A stretch of DNA of 13,929 nt. It comes from CAYWFU01 sp964457585. GTDB taxonomy: Bacteria; JACRDZ01. Position 1 is the stretch's first letter. The number at the start of each line of letters is the position of its first letter. The position numbers and the translations under genes are program-made. The notes below the pieces were generated by a model. That model was not told where the DNA came from. It saw nothing but the letters and a program-made list of their open reading frames with translations, and made no database searches. Where the stretch lies: assembly GCA_964457585.1 (NCBI GenBank), contig CAYWFU010000087.1:1-13929 (forward strand), read 5' to 3'. Below, piece by piece: positions 1-7,546 of this stretch.

Positions 1-72
1 TTCTCTTCTTATATTATTTAATTTTATTTGTTTTTTTTATCTTGGGAAATTTCTGAATATTCATTTAGTTGA

Positions 73-99
73 TTGATTTTAAATTGAAAATAATATAAT
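73..99 (+). promoter_or_regulatory. Possible promoter of the thiC cluster
   Basis: A TTGATT hexamer (73-78) and a perfect TATAAT hexamer (94-99) lie 45 bases upstream of the thiC start. The spacer is only 15 bases, shorter than the usual 17, and the region is so AT-rich that chance matches are likely. A 10-base palindrome TGAATATTCA (54-63) lies just upstream and could be an operator, but nothing else supports that. No TPP riboswitch (thi box) or cobalamin riboswitch can be seen in the 143 bases before thiC. Confidence 0.3.
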
Positions 100-143
100 A
101 TTAATCAAATAATAATTCGTGAAAAATTTCGGGAGAATTTAAA

Positions 144-1430
144 TTGAAAAATAAAAAACAAACTCTTATGGAATTGGCTAAAAAAGGAATTGTTACAGAA
201 GAAATAAAAAAGGTTGCTCAAGAAGAAAATATATCAGAAGAAAATATATTGCAGGGGATAGCTTCAGGAACCATAGTAATTCCATATAATAAAAATCATA
301 AATCTATAAAAAAAATATGCGGAGTCGGCAAAGGTTTAAGAACTAAAGTAAATGCCAATCTCGGGACTTCTACAATTCATTGTAAGCTAACAAAAGAATT
401 GAATAAGCTTAAATATTGCTTAAAATATGGTGCGGACACTGTTATGGATTTGAGTACAGGCGGAGATTTGAGTAAAATACGAAATGAGTTTTTAAAAAGA
501 TGCACTTTACCTTTAGGCACTGTGCCGATTTATCAGGTTGGGATTGAATCAGCAAAAAGAAATGGGTCTATTGAAAAAATGCAATCTGATGATATTTTTA
601 AAGTAATAGAAGAACAGGCTGAGCAGGGTGTTGATTTTATGACTTTACACTGCGGGATAAATAAAGAGACTGTTGAACGACTTGATAATAGCAAAAGAAT
701 AATGGGTGTAGTAAGCAGAGGAGGGGCATTTCTTGTCCAATGGATAAAATCGAATAATAAAGAAAATCCTCTTTATTCCGAGTTTGACAGATTGCTTGAG
801 ATTGCGAAAAAATATGATATAACATTAAGTCTTGGCGATGGATTAAGGCCGGGTTGTTTAGCCGATGCTACAGATATAGCGCAAATTAATGAGCTATTAA
901 TTCTGGGCGAATTAACCAAGCGCGCTAGAGAACAAAATGTACAGGTAATAATTGAAGGTCCAGGACATATGGCAATTAATGAAATAGCAGGAAATGTTAT
1001 GCTTGAGAAAAAAGTAACAGGAGATGCTCCTTTTTATGTGCTTGGTCCATTAGTTACTGATATAGCACCTGGGTATGATCATATTACCGCTGCAATCGGT
1101 GGAGCAATTGCAGCTTCAGCGGGAGCGGATTTTTTATGCTATGTTACACCTTCCGAGCATTTAGGCTTGCCAGATGAAGAAGGTGTTAAAGAAGGTATCA
1201 TAGCATCAAGAATAGCAGCGCATGCAGCAGATATTGCAAAAAATATTCCGAATGCCTTGCATATTGATTCCAGAATGGCTTATTTTCGAAAAAAATTGAA
1301 TTGGGAAGCTCAGGCTGATTTAGCCGTTGATCCGCAAAAAATCATAAATAGAGAAAAAATAAAAAAAGATAAAAATGGAAAAATTCCATGTTCAATGTGT
1401 GGTGAATTTTGCACGATGAAAACAGAATGA
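144..1430 (+). CDS. thiC: Phosphomethylpyrimidine synthase ThiC (short form)
   Basis: This radical-SAM enzyme rearranges aminoimidazole ribotide (AIR) to hydroxymethylpyrimidine phosphate, the pyrimidine half of thiamine, in the cytoplasm. At 428 residues it is the short form; the E. coli type has over 600. Visible family motifs are VNANLGTS near residue 70, the TLHCGI stretch near 167, GPGHM near 274, and the conserved run from GPLVTDIAPGYDH through GADFLCYVTPSEHLGLP. The C-terminal cluster ligands are C416, C419 and C423, giving CX2CX3C rather than the CX2CX4C of E. coli ThiC. The start is TTG, preceded by GGGAG at 131-135 with 8 bases between; no ATG fits the conserved N-terminus better. 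galT follows after 11 bases. The paralogous 5-hydroxybenzimidazole synthases (BzaA/B/F) cannot be fully excluded by eye, but no cobamide genes are nearby. Confidence 0.88.
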   Translation: MKNKKQTLMELAKKGIVTEEIKKVAQEENISEENILQGIASGTIVIPYNKNHKSIKKICGVGKGLRTKVNANLGTSTIHCKLTKELNKLKYCLKYGADTVMDLSTGGDLSKIRNEFLKRCTLPLGTVPIYQVGIESAKRNGSIEKMQSDDIFKVIEEQAEQGVDFMTLHCGINKETVERLDNSKRIMGVVSRGGAFLVQWIKSNNKENPLYSEFDRLLEIAKKYDITLSLGDGLRPGCLADATDIAQINELLILGELTKRAREQNVQVIIEGPGHMAINEIAGNVMLEKKVTGDAPFYVLGPLVTDIAPGYDHITAAIGGAIAASAGADFLCYVTPSEHLGLPDEEGVKEGIIASRIAAHAADIAKNIPNALHIDSRMAYFRKKLNWEAQADLAVDPQKIINREKIKKDKNGKIPCSMCGEFCTMKTE

Positions 1431-1441
1431 GGAGGTAAATC

Positions 1442-2443
1442 ATGCCTGAATTAAGAAAGGACCCGATTGTTTCCAGATGGGTAATTATTTCTACTGAACG
1501 TGCGAAACGTCCTTCGGATTTCTCATCTGATAAACCAGCTTCAAGCAATGGTAAAGAAAATTGTCCTTTTTGCAGCGGAAATGAGTCTAAAACTCCTGAA
1601 GAAATTCTTGCATATCGACAAACCGGAAGTAATCCCAATACTGAAGGATGGTGGATTAGAGTCATTCCTAATAAATTTGCCGCGCTTAATATGGAAGAGG
1701 AAGTATCAAAAAGCTGGGTTGGGATGTTTGATATGATGAGTGGCTTTGGCACGCATGAAGTTATCATAGAAACCCCTGATCATGATAGAAGTATTCCGGA
1801 TTTAAGCAATCATCAGATTACTAAAATAATCTGGGCTTATCGTGATCGTATCCTTCATCTAAAACGCGATCCTAAAATAAAATACGTATTAATTTTTAAG
1901 AATCACGGAGAAGCGGCAGGAGCATCTCTTTCACATTCTCATTCACAGCTAATTGCGCTCCCAATAATTCCCAAACGTGTACATGAGGAATTGCAGGGAT
2001 TTATTAAATATTATGAATATAAGGAAAGATGTGTTTTTTGTGATATGATTAAACAGGAATTAATCAGCGGAACACGTATTATACTTGAAAATAATTATTT
2101 TACTTCATTCAATCCTTTTGCTTCTCGTTTTCCTTTTGAAACATGGATTGTTCCAAGACGGCATGAAGGCGATTTTACAAATATCAGTAAGGAAGAAATT
2201 TCAGATCTTGCAGATATTTTGAAACATACTTTATATAAAATAAAAAAAGTTCTAAATGATCCTCCTTTTAATTTTATTCTTCATACTACCCCCACTCAGC
2301 GTATTCTTGGAGATTATCACTGGCATATTGAAATTATGCCGCGAATAACCAAAATAGCAGGATTTGAATGGGGCAGTGGTTTTTATATTAATCCTATTCC
2401 ACCTGAGGAAGCCTGTAAATTTTTACGTGAAATAAAGGAATAA
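1442..2443 (+). CDS. galT: Galactose-1-phosphate uridylyltransferase
   Basis: The enzyme exchanges UMP between UDP-glucose and galactose 1-phosphate in the Leloir pathway. The 333 residues match the family length. The N-terminus (MPELRKDPIVSRWVIIS) is characteristic. The active-site HxHxQ motif is H165-S-H167-S-Q169, in which the family nucleophile is the second histidine. Two CxxC pairs, C41/C44 and C197/C200, look like zinc ligands, each opening one half of the duplicated HIT-type fold. The second half ends with HWHIEIMPR (293-301) and the GSGFYINPIPPEEA stretch. An AGGAGG at 1430-1435 overlaps the thiC stop and fixes the ATG start. No galK, galE or other Leloir gene is in the window. Related nucleotidylyltransferases of this fold can act on other sugar phosphates, so the exact substrate is inferred. 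Confidence 0.92.
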   Translation: MPELRKDPIVSRWVIISTERAKRPSDFSSDKPASSNGKENCPFCSGNESKTPEEILAYRQTGSNPNTEGWWIRVIPNKFAALNMEEEVSKSWVGMFDMMSGFGTHEVIIETPDHDRSIPDLSNHQITKIIWAYRDRILHLKRDPKIKYVLIFKNHGEAAGASLSHSHSQLIALPIIPKRVHEELQGFIKYYEYKERCVFCDMIKQELISGTRIILENNYFTSFNPFASRFPFETWIVPRRHEGDFTNISKEEISDLADILKHTLYKIKKVLNDPPFNFILHTTPTQRILGDYHWHIEIMPRITKIAGFEWGSGFYINPIPPEEACKFLREIKE

Positions 2444-2468
2444 AAACAAATTTTGGAGTAATACTCTT

Positions 2469-3053
2469 ATGATTGTTGGATTAACCGGAAATATCGCCTG
2501 CGGTAAAACATCTGCTGCGATTTTTTTTTCTAAACTTGGAGCGTATGTAATTGAAGCAGATAAAATAGCGCGTAATCTCACTGCAAAAGATACTCCACAG
2601 TTTAATGAAATATTAAAATATTTTGGAAATGATATTTTAGATTCAGAAGGACATATTAATAGACGCAGGCTTGGACAGATTGTGTTTGCTAATAAAGAAA
2701 AATTAAAAGTATTAAATAAAATATTGCATCCTCCTACGATTGAATTAATAAAACAAGAAATTAAAAAAAAGCATAAATCATCTGTTATAATTATTGAAAG
2801 TGCTCTATTATTTGAGACAGAATTAAAAGAATTAGTTCAAAAAATTATTGTTGTAAGATGTGCTAGAAATATTCAATTATCACGGCTCGAAAAAAAAGGA
2901 TTAAGTCTTAAAGAAGGGAAGGAGCGCCAGAAAGCTCAGCTTTCAATGACATATAAAATTAAAAATGCGGATTTTATAATAGACAATAATAAAGATTTAA
3001 TTAATTTATCTCAACAGGTGCAAAAAATCTGGATAAAATTAAACCATGATTAG
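2469..3053 (+). CDS. coaE: Dephospho-CoA kinase
   Basis: CoaE performs the last step of coenzyme A synthesis, phosphorylating the 3'-hydroxyl of the dephospho-CoA ribose with ATP. The 194 residues match the usual length of about 200. The P-loop is GNIACGKT (7-14), followed by the substrate-side VIEADKIAR (27-35). RRRLGQIVF (65-73) and the NKILHP stretch (83-88) are family hallmarks. IESALLFE (109-116) corresponds to the usual PLLFE segment but lacks the proline. The lid region RQKAQLS and the closing AD-FIIDNN (167-174) are present. GGAG at 2455-2458 supports the ATG start. It lies 25 bases after galT and 18 bases before the propeller gene, so it is probably co-transcribed with both. Confidence 0.93.
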   Translation: MIVGLTGNIACGKTSAAIFFSKLGAYVIEADKIARNLTAKDTPQFNEILKYFGNDILDSEGHINRRRLGQIVFANKEKLKVLNKILHPPTIELIKQEIKKKHKSSVIIIESALLFETELKELVQKIIVVRCARNIQLSRLEKKGLSLKEGKERQKAQLSMTYKIKNADFIIDNNKDLINLSQQVQKIWIKLNHD

Positions 3054-3071
3054 CATATGGAGGTTATCTAA

Positions 3072-4073
3072 ATGTTCCGATACAAATATTTGAATTTTTT
3101 AATTATTATTTTTTTATTTTTTCACTCATCAATAATTTTTGGTAATCAAAACGAAACTAAAATCCTTTTTAACAGCAATAAATCAGGGAATGGAAAAATC
3201 TACATTGCCAGTTTAAAAGATCCAAAAGATATAAAAATGATTACCAGTTCTAAAAATTATGAATTTTGTCCTCGATGGTCAGAAAAAGCAAAAAAGATTG
3301 TATATTGCTCTTTGCCTGTTACTTCAGATGGCTATGGTAAAAGCACAATCTGGACTATGGATTTAGATGGAAAAAATCAGCAGCAAATAACCAAAGGAGG
3401 AAAATATGATGATTTATTACCTAATTGGTCTCCGGATGGGAAAAAAATAGTATTTCAATCTTATCGCGATAAAAATGGTGAAATATATATAATGGATGCA
3501 GATGGAAAAAATGTAAAAAGACTTACAAATGATGATTTTGAAGATGCATATCCATCCTTTTCTCCTGATGGTAAAAAAATAATGTATCAATCACTTCAAC
3601 CAAAAAAAATAAAAATAATACTTATGAATTTAGATGGCTCTGATAGTCAGCCTTTATTTCCAGATGAAGTTAGTGAAGGGATTTACGCTCCCAATATTAA
3701 TTTACCGCAAAATTCCAAAAGACCTGCCAGTATAGTAGGGGGGAATAATGAATTTGCTCCTGTTTTTTCTCCTGATGGTAAAAAAATTTATTTCATAGTT
3801 GATAATTATAATTACCCGCCGCAAATATTTGAATATAATTTGGATGCACAAGCGATAAAAAGAATTAATACTATGGATAAAAAAGATGAAATGTTTATGG
3901 ATCAGGAAGTAGCAGTTTCTCCAGATGGGAAAGAATTGTTAATTATTACATATCAGGAAATAGATAATACAAAAACCCGTAGATTATATCTTATGGAATT
4001 AAATACTGAAACACGGAAACAACTTTTTGAAAAAAATTTTGATGATATCTGGTTCCCAACATGGATAAAATAA
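3072..4073 (+). CDS. Exported TolB-like (PD40) beta-propeller protein
   Basis: A secreted protein of 333 residues. The N-terminus has a short basic stretch and a hydrophobic core (about 8-24) ending in FG, a plausible signal peptide cut before N25; there is no lipobox cysteine. The rest consists of PD40/TolB-type beta-propeller repeats with the signature P-x-[WF]-SPDGKKI at about 67-76, 117-126, 161-170, 230-239 and 281-288, that is at least five visible repeats. True TolB is about 430 residues and has an N-terminal TolA-binding domain that is absent here, and no tol-pal genes are nearby, so it should not be named tolB. A periplasmic binding or scaffolding role is inference. GGAGG at 3059-3063 fixes the start. 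The stop overlaps the start of the next gene by 13 bases. Confidence 0.85.
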   Translation: MFRYKYLNFLIIIFLFFHSSIIFGNQNETKILFNSNKSGNGKIYIASLKDPKDIKMITSSKNYEFCPRWSEKAKKIVYCSLPVTSDGYGKSTIWTMDLDGKNQQQITKGGKYDDLLPNWSPDGKKIVFQSYRDKNGEIYIMDADGKNVKRLTNDDFEDAYPSFSPDGKKIMYQSLQPKKIKIILMNLDGSDSQPLFPDEVSEGIYAPNINLPQNSKRPASIVGGNNEFAPVFSPDGKKIYFIVDNYNYPPQIFEYNLDAQAIKRINTMDKKDEMFMDQEVAVSPDGKELLIITYQEIDNTKTRRLYLMELNTETRKQLFEKNFDDIWFPTWIK

Positions 4074-5227
4074 CAAAAATAGTTATTTTTGTTTTCTTTT
4101 TTTTAGCTATATCAGGATGTATAAAAATAATATCTAATCAAAAAGCCAATCCTTTACCTCAAACCATTTTAACTAATGATTGGAAAATGTTTCGATATGA
4201 CCTGACACATTCAGGATTTACAGATACTAATTTATCTTTACCTTTGAAACTTGAATATAAATTTAATCCTTCTTCAAAAATAATTAATCGTGTTTCCTCT
4301 CCTGTTATTTCCCGCTATGGTATAGTTTATTTTGGCGCGCGTGATCATAATTTTTATGCTTTTGATATAAAAAACAATAAAATATTATGGAAGTTCAAAA
4401 CTGAAACATGGATAGACGCTTCATCTGTTTTATTTGAAGATAAAATATTTTTCCCCTGTCTTGATGGAAACATCTATTGCATGGAATCCTTATCAGGAAA
4501 ATTACTCTGGAAATATACAACCAGGGATAAAATTCAATGGGCAGCTCCTGTTATTGCTTCTGATAGTTTACTTCTTTATATTGGGACTGAAAATAAAAAA
4601 TTTTATGCTATTGATATCAATGGAAAACTCAAATGGAAATTTGATGCACAGGGTGCTATTTATGGGACACCCGCTGTTTCCTTGAAAAATGTTTATTTTG
4701 GAGATGAAGCAGGATTTTTATATGCTTTAGATAAATTTACAGGCGCTTTAGTCTGGAAATATAAAGGTACTGCTTCAATTTTTTCATCTCCGGCAATTGT
4801 AAAAAACAAAATAATTTTTCCCTGTTTTGATGGTCATGTTTATGCGATTTCAGAATCAGAAGGAAATTTTTTATGGAAATTTAAAACCGCTGCATCTAAA
4901 ATATGGTCTTCACCGGGTAGTGATGGGGAACATATTTACATCGGAGCGAATGATACATTTTTTTATTGTTTAAACAGTGAAACCGGAATGCTTAAATGGA
5001 AATTCAAAACTAATTATATTATTGATACCTCTCCTGCAATAACTAAAAATGCTGTTATTTTTGCTTCAATGGATGGATACATATATATATTAAATAAAGA
5101 AGATGGAAAATTGCTCTTTAGCTACAAAACTTATGAGAAAGCCTTTTCTTCTCCGGCAGTTGCGGATAACTATATTGTAATCGGTTCTGGATATGAAGGA
5201 TATTTATGGATTTTTAAAGCTGAATAG
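4061..5227 (+). CDS. PQQ-type (BamB-like) beta-propeller lipoprotein
   Basis: A predicted lipoprotein of 388 residues. After a signal sequence (4-19) comes the lipobox ISGC with C20 as the lipidated residue. The mature part opens with DWKMFRYDLTHSGFT (40-54), common at the start of such exported propellers. It continues with repeats of about 40 residues, each ending in a [L/K]-W-K-[F/Y] strand, at W110, W150, W192, W232, W272 and W313, with a degenerate one at 353. That is seven or eight PQQ-like blades. The catalytic residues of quinoprotein dehydrogenases are not evident, so a structural or binding role like that of BamB is more likely than enzyme activity; this is inference. There is no clear Shine-Dalgarno site, and the 13-base overlap with the upstream gene suggests translational coupling. 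The lipobox supports this ATG. Confidence 0.85.
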   Translation: MDKITKIVIFVFFFLAISGCIKIISNQKANPLPQTILTNDWKMFRYDLTHSGFTDTNLSLPLKLEYKFNPSSKIINRVSSPVISRYGIVYFGARDHNFYAFDIKNNKILWKFKTETWIDASSVLFEDKIFFPCLDGNIYCMESLSGKLLWKYTTRDKIQWAAPVIASDSLLLYIGTENKKFYAIDINGKLKWKFDAQGAIYGTPAVSLKNVYFGDEAGFLYALDKFTGALVWKYKGTASIFSSPAIVKNKIIFPCFDGHVYAISESEGNFLWKFKTAASKIWSSPGSDGEHIYIGANDTFFYCLNSETGMLKWKFKTNYIIDTSPAITKNAVIFASMDGYIYILNKEDGKLLFSYKTYEKAFSSPAVADNYIVIGSGYEGYLWIFKAE

Positions 5228-5429
5228 TATAATGTGCTATTTTTGAGTATTCATCTTTAGAAATAATTTGATATGAGGTGTAATTTGTGTTTATTAATGA
5301 TAACAAAGTGATCCACCCATTTACTATAACAGGGAAAACAATAGAATTATTGGTAATGAGTACAGGAAAAATTGATATAAAAAAGAAATTTATAAGCTTA
5401 TTTCTAAATTCGAGGACTGGCCCTTTTAA
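5228..5429 (+). other. Short region with possible gene remnants
   Basis: This stretch lies between two convergent genes. A GTG at 5287 preceded by GAGGTG (5275-5280) opens a 66-codon frame, but its last 20 codons run antisense to the diguanylate cyclase gene and the product matches no family I recognise. A second frame, open at 5304-5372 and again at 5376-5426 with one TGA (5373-5375) between, gives a hydrophilic, protein-like sequence ending in ISKFEDWPF and a TAA at 5427-5429, directly abutting the cyclase stop. Both may be chance, or the debris of one gene. No convincing terminator is seen after the lipoprotein gene. Confidence 0.3.
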
Positions 5430-7409
5430 CTACTTTCTATTATTATTTTTAACAACCACCTTATTTCGTCCATCCTTTTTTGCCTGATATAACGCTGTGT
5501 CAGCCTGCTTGACTAATTCTTGAGATACAAATTCCTTGTCTTTTCCATCAAAATAAGCTATACCTATACTTATTGTCAGATGTATATCTTCTCCATCTTT
5601 AGTAATAAACCGCTCTTCTTCCACATTCCTTCTCAACCTTTCAGCTACTAGTGTTGTCTCATCGAGGTGTTTTCTCAACCTTTCGGCAACAGTCTGCGAG
5701 TCTTTTATCTCTGTCTCCGGTAGAATTATTGAAAACTCTTCTCCTCCATATCTTGCCACTATATCTACTCTCCTCGTCTTGTGCCTTAATATACCTGCTG
5801 CCTTTTTTAAAATATCATCTCCTATCTGATGCCCATATCTATCATTTATTTCTTTAAATTTATCAAGGTCAATCATTAATAAACTTAAAAAATGATGATA
5901 CCGCTTTACCCTTTCAATCTCTTCATCTAATCTTAAAATAAAATATTTGTGGTTATAAACTCCAGTTAGATAATCGGTTATTGCCTCTTCATATAATTGG
6001 GCATTCTTTATTGCTATTGCAGCCTGATTGCCTAAAATATGAAGCAATTCAATATCCTCATCTGAATAAGTCTTACGATTACCTTTATTATCCATATTAA
6101 TAATCCCAACCAATTTATCCTGTGATATCATTGGAATACATATCTCAGAATTCATTAATTTCATCTTCTCTACTATCAACTCCAAGTTAACACTTTCTCC
6201 TCTTCCTGCCTCCATCATTTGTTCAGCCTCTTCTTTTATTACAATTTCACTTCTTTCTTTTATGGCTGGAATAAATCTATCTTCTGTCGGTATGTTAAAA
6301 GAACTGTCGAAATTAGAAGCCATACCATAAGAATACATAACTCTATATTTATTAAACCTTTCTTCTAAGGCAATTACTGAAATCCTGCTAACATCAAATG
6401 CACGAATTAATTGGTCCCCAAGTAATTTTAGTAAATCTTGAATATCCAAAATGCTAATTATTGCATTACTTAAATTAGAAATAATCTTCTTATAATCATA
6501 TTTTTCTTTGAAAAATATATCTCTCAGCCTCTCTTGAGCCTTGGCTATTATTTTGGGATAGAATAAACTGGTAATAAAAGTTAATAAAAAAATCCATACC
6601 ACTACCCACCAGTTTAATTTTATCATATCATTTGTAATCCCTCCAAAAAGATAATTTTCCATGAATAGTAAAATTGGTATGAAAACAAAACTAGTCAATA
6701 TTGATAAACTGCCATAAGCTACACCTTTACTGATTATAACACGAATGTCCATTAGGCGGTGGCGAACAATGGCATAGGTCATGATAAGTGGATACAAAGG
6801 CACGGTAAAATTACCATAGGGATAAATATTAATACCAAAAACTGGCAGATAGGACATACCACCACCTAAGAAACCAATAAGTGTTGCCCAGAAAAAATAT
6901 TTGATCTGATTTCTAATTATACTCGTGCTTTTTCTTAATACTTTAAATAATAATATGTGACTTATAATTGTTATCGTAAACCACAATATTGTGAATATTG
7001 AGTATAAAACTGTAGGTGGACGGCCATCATAATAAAAAGAATCAAACACCCAACCTACATTTTTGATAAATAAATCACTAAAATTTATTGATAGGAAGAA
7101 GAACCCAAATAAATAAGCCAAATATATTGGCCAACGTTCTTTCTTTTTTAAAAACTCATATACAAAATGCATAAATAATACAGGGATAAAGATTACGCCT
7201 ATATGAGTCAAACGCCAATAAAGAAGAGAAGATTCTGGATCTCTTGTTATCGATATTTTTAAACCACCAAAACCCCAAATTGCAACTGAAATAGTAAAGA
7301 CTATCCATAATTTATTGGCTGAACTCTTGCGATTTTTAAAAAAGACAAGAATAGCCATTGAAATACTAGTAATTCCAATAAATAAACCATTCAAACCAAA
7401 GGCATTCAT
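5430..7409 (-). CDS. Membrane-bound GAF-GGDEF diguanylate cyclase
   Basis: This protein of 659 residues probably makes the second messenger cyclic di-GMP from two GTP. Residues 1 to about 285 hold eight or nine hydrophobic segments resembling the N-terminal 7TM sensor region of membrane histidine kinases, including the RHRLMDIRVIISKGVAYG stretch (216-233). A GAF domain follows (about 310-470; SEICIPM, DKLVGIINMDN, ILGNQAAIAIKNA). The GGDEF domain (about 475-655) has LMIDLDKFKEINDRYGH (511-527), the active-site GGEEF (555-559), and the inhibitory I-site RxxD at 546-549 exactly five residues before it, so product inhibition is expected. Odd: residues 574-587 and 588-601 are a tandem duplication (VAERLR twice). 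The ATG is preceded by a GGGGG-containing site at 7421-7425. The signal sensed is unknown. The neighbouring transposase fragment hints at acquisition. Confidence 0.9.
   Translation of the reverse strand: MNAFGLNGLFIGITSISMAILVFFKNRKSSANKLWIVFTISVAIWGFGGLKISITRDPESSLLYWRLTHIGVIFIPVLFMHFVYEFLKKKERWPIYLAYLFGFFFLSINFSDLFIKNVGWVFDSFYYDGRPPTVLYSIFTILWFTITIISHILLFKVLRKSTSIIRNQIKYFFWATLIGFLGGGMSYLPVFGINIYPYGNFTVPLYPLIMTYAIVRHRLMDIRVIISKGVAYGSLSILTSFVFIPILLFMENYLFGGITNDMIKLNWWVVVWIFLLTFITSLFYPKIIAKAQERLRDIFFKEKYDYKKIISNLSNAIISILDIQDLLKLLGDQLIRAFDVSRISVIALEERFNKYRVMYSYGMASNFDSSFNIPTEDRFIPAIKERSEIVIKEEAEQMMEAGRGESVNLELIVEKMKLMNSEICIPMISQDKLVGIINMDNKGNRKTYSDEDIELLHILGNQAAIAIKNAQLYEEAITDYLTGVYNHKYFILRLDEEIERVKRYHHFLSLLMIDLDKFKEINDRYGHQIGDDILKKAAGILRHKTRRVDIVARYGGEEFSIILPETEIKDSQTVAERLRKHLDETTLVAERLRRNVEEERFITKDGEDIHLTISIGIAYFDGKDKEFVSQELVKQADTALYQAKKDGRNKVVVKNNNRK
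5631..5690 (-). repeat. Tandem 42-base duplication inside the GGDEF gene
   Basis: Two 18-base segments, 5631-5648 and 5673-5690, are identical except at two positions and are offset by exactly 42 bases (14 codons). On the coding strand they encode VAERLR at residues 574-579 and 588-593. The rest of the two 14-residue units is diverged but similar in pattern. The exact offset in whole codons indicates an in-frame duplication within a helix-coding segment. Confidence 0.75.
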
Positions 7410-7462
7410 AATCTTGCTTTCCCCCTAGTCCTTATTCAAGTATGATTTTTTAAGATTGGATG

Positions 7463-7546
7463 AAAAAAAATCTTGAAATGCCCGATTTTATTGGTTAAAA
7501 TGGTTTTTGTCGAAAAACAAAATAACCAAAGAAAGGGCATTTCAAG
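7463..7546. promoter_or_regulatory. Long hairpin over transposase start; possible leftward terminator
   Basis: CTTGAAATGCCC (7472-7483) is exactly complementary to GGGCATTTCAAG (7535-7546). Between them two further arms pair: TTGGTTA (7491-7497) with TAACCAA (7523-7529), and GTTTTT (7503-7508) with AAAAAC (7513-7518) around a GTCG loop. Read on the + strand, the 3' arm contains the GGG of the likely Shine-Dalgarno site and ends on the G of the GTG start codon at 7546, so folding would hide the transposase start. Read on the - strand, the stem is followed by eight T residues (complement of 7463-7470), as in a Rho-independent terminator that could stop gyrA read-through. Confidence 0.6.

Noticed and set aside
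1..143. Search for a TPP or cobalamin riboswitch before thiC
   Set aside because: No conserved thi-box or B12-box core could be found. The region is nearly pure AT with few G or C residues to form such a structure, although the leader could extend beyond the left edge.
5223..5244. Small hairpin AATAG/CTATT followed by Ts after the lipoprotein gene
   Set aside because: The stem is only five AT-rich pairs with a nine-base loop and includes the stop codon. It is too weak to call a terminator.
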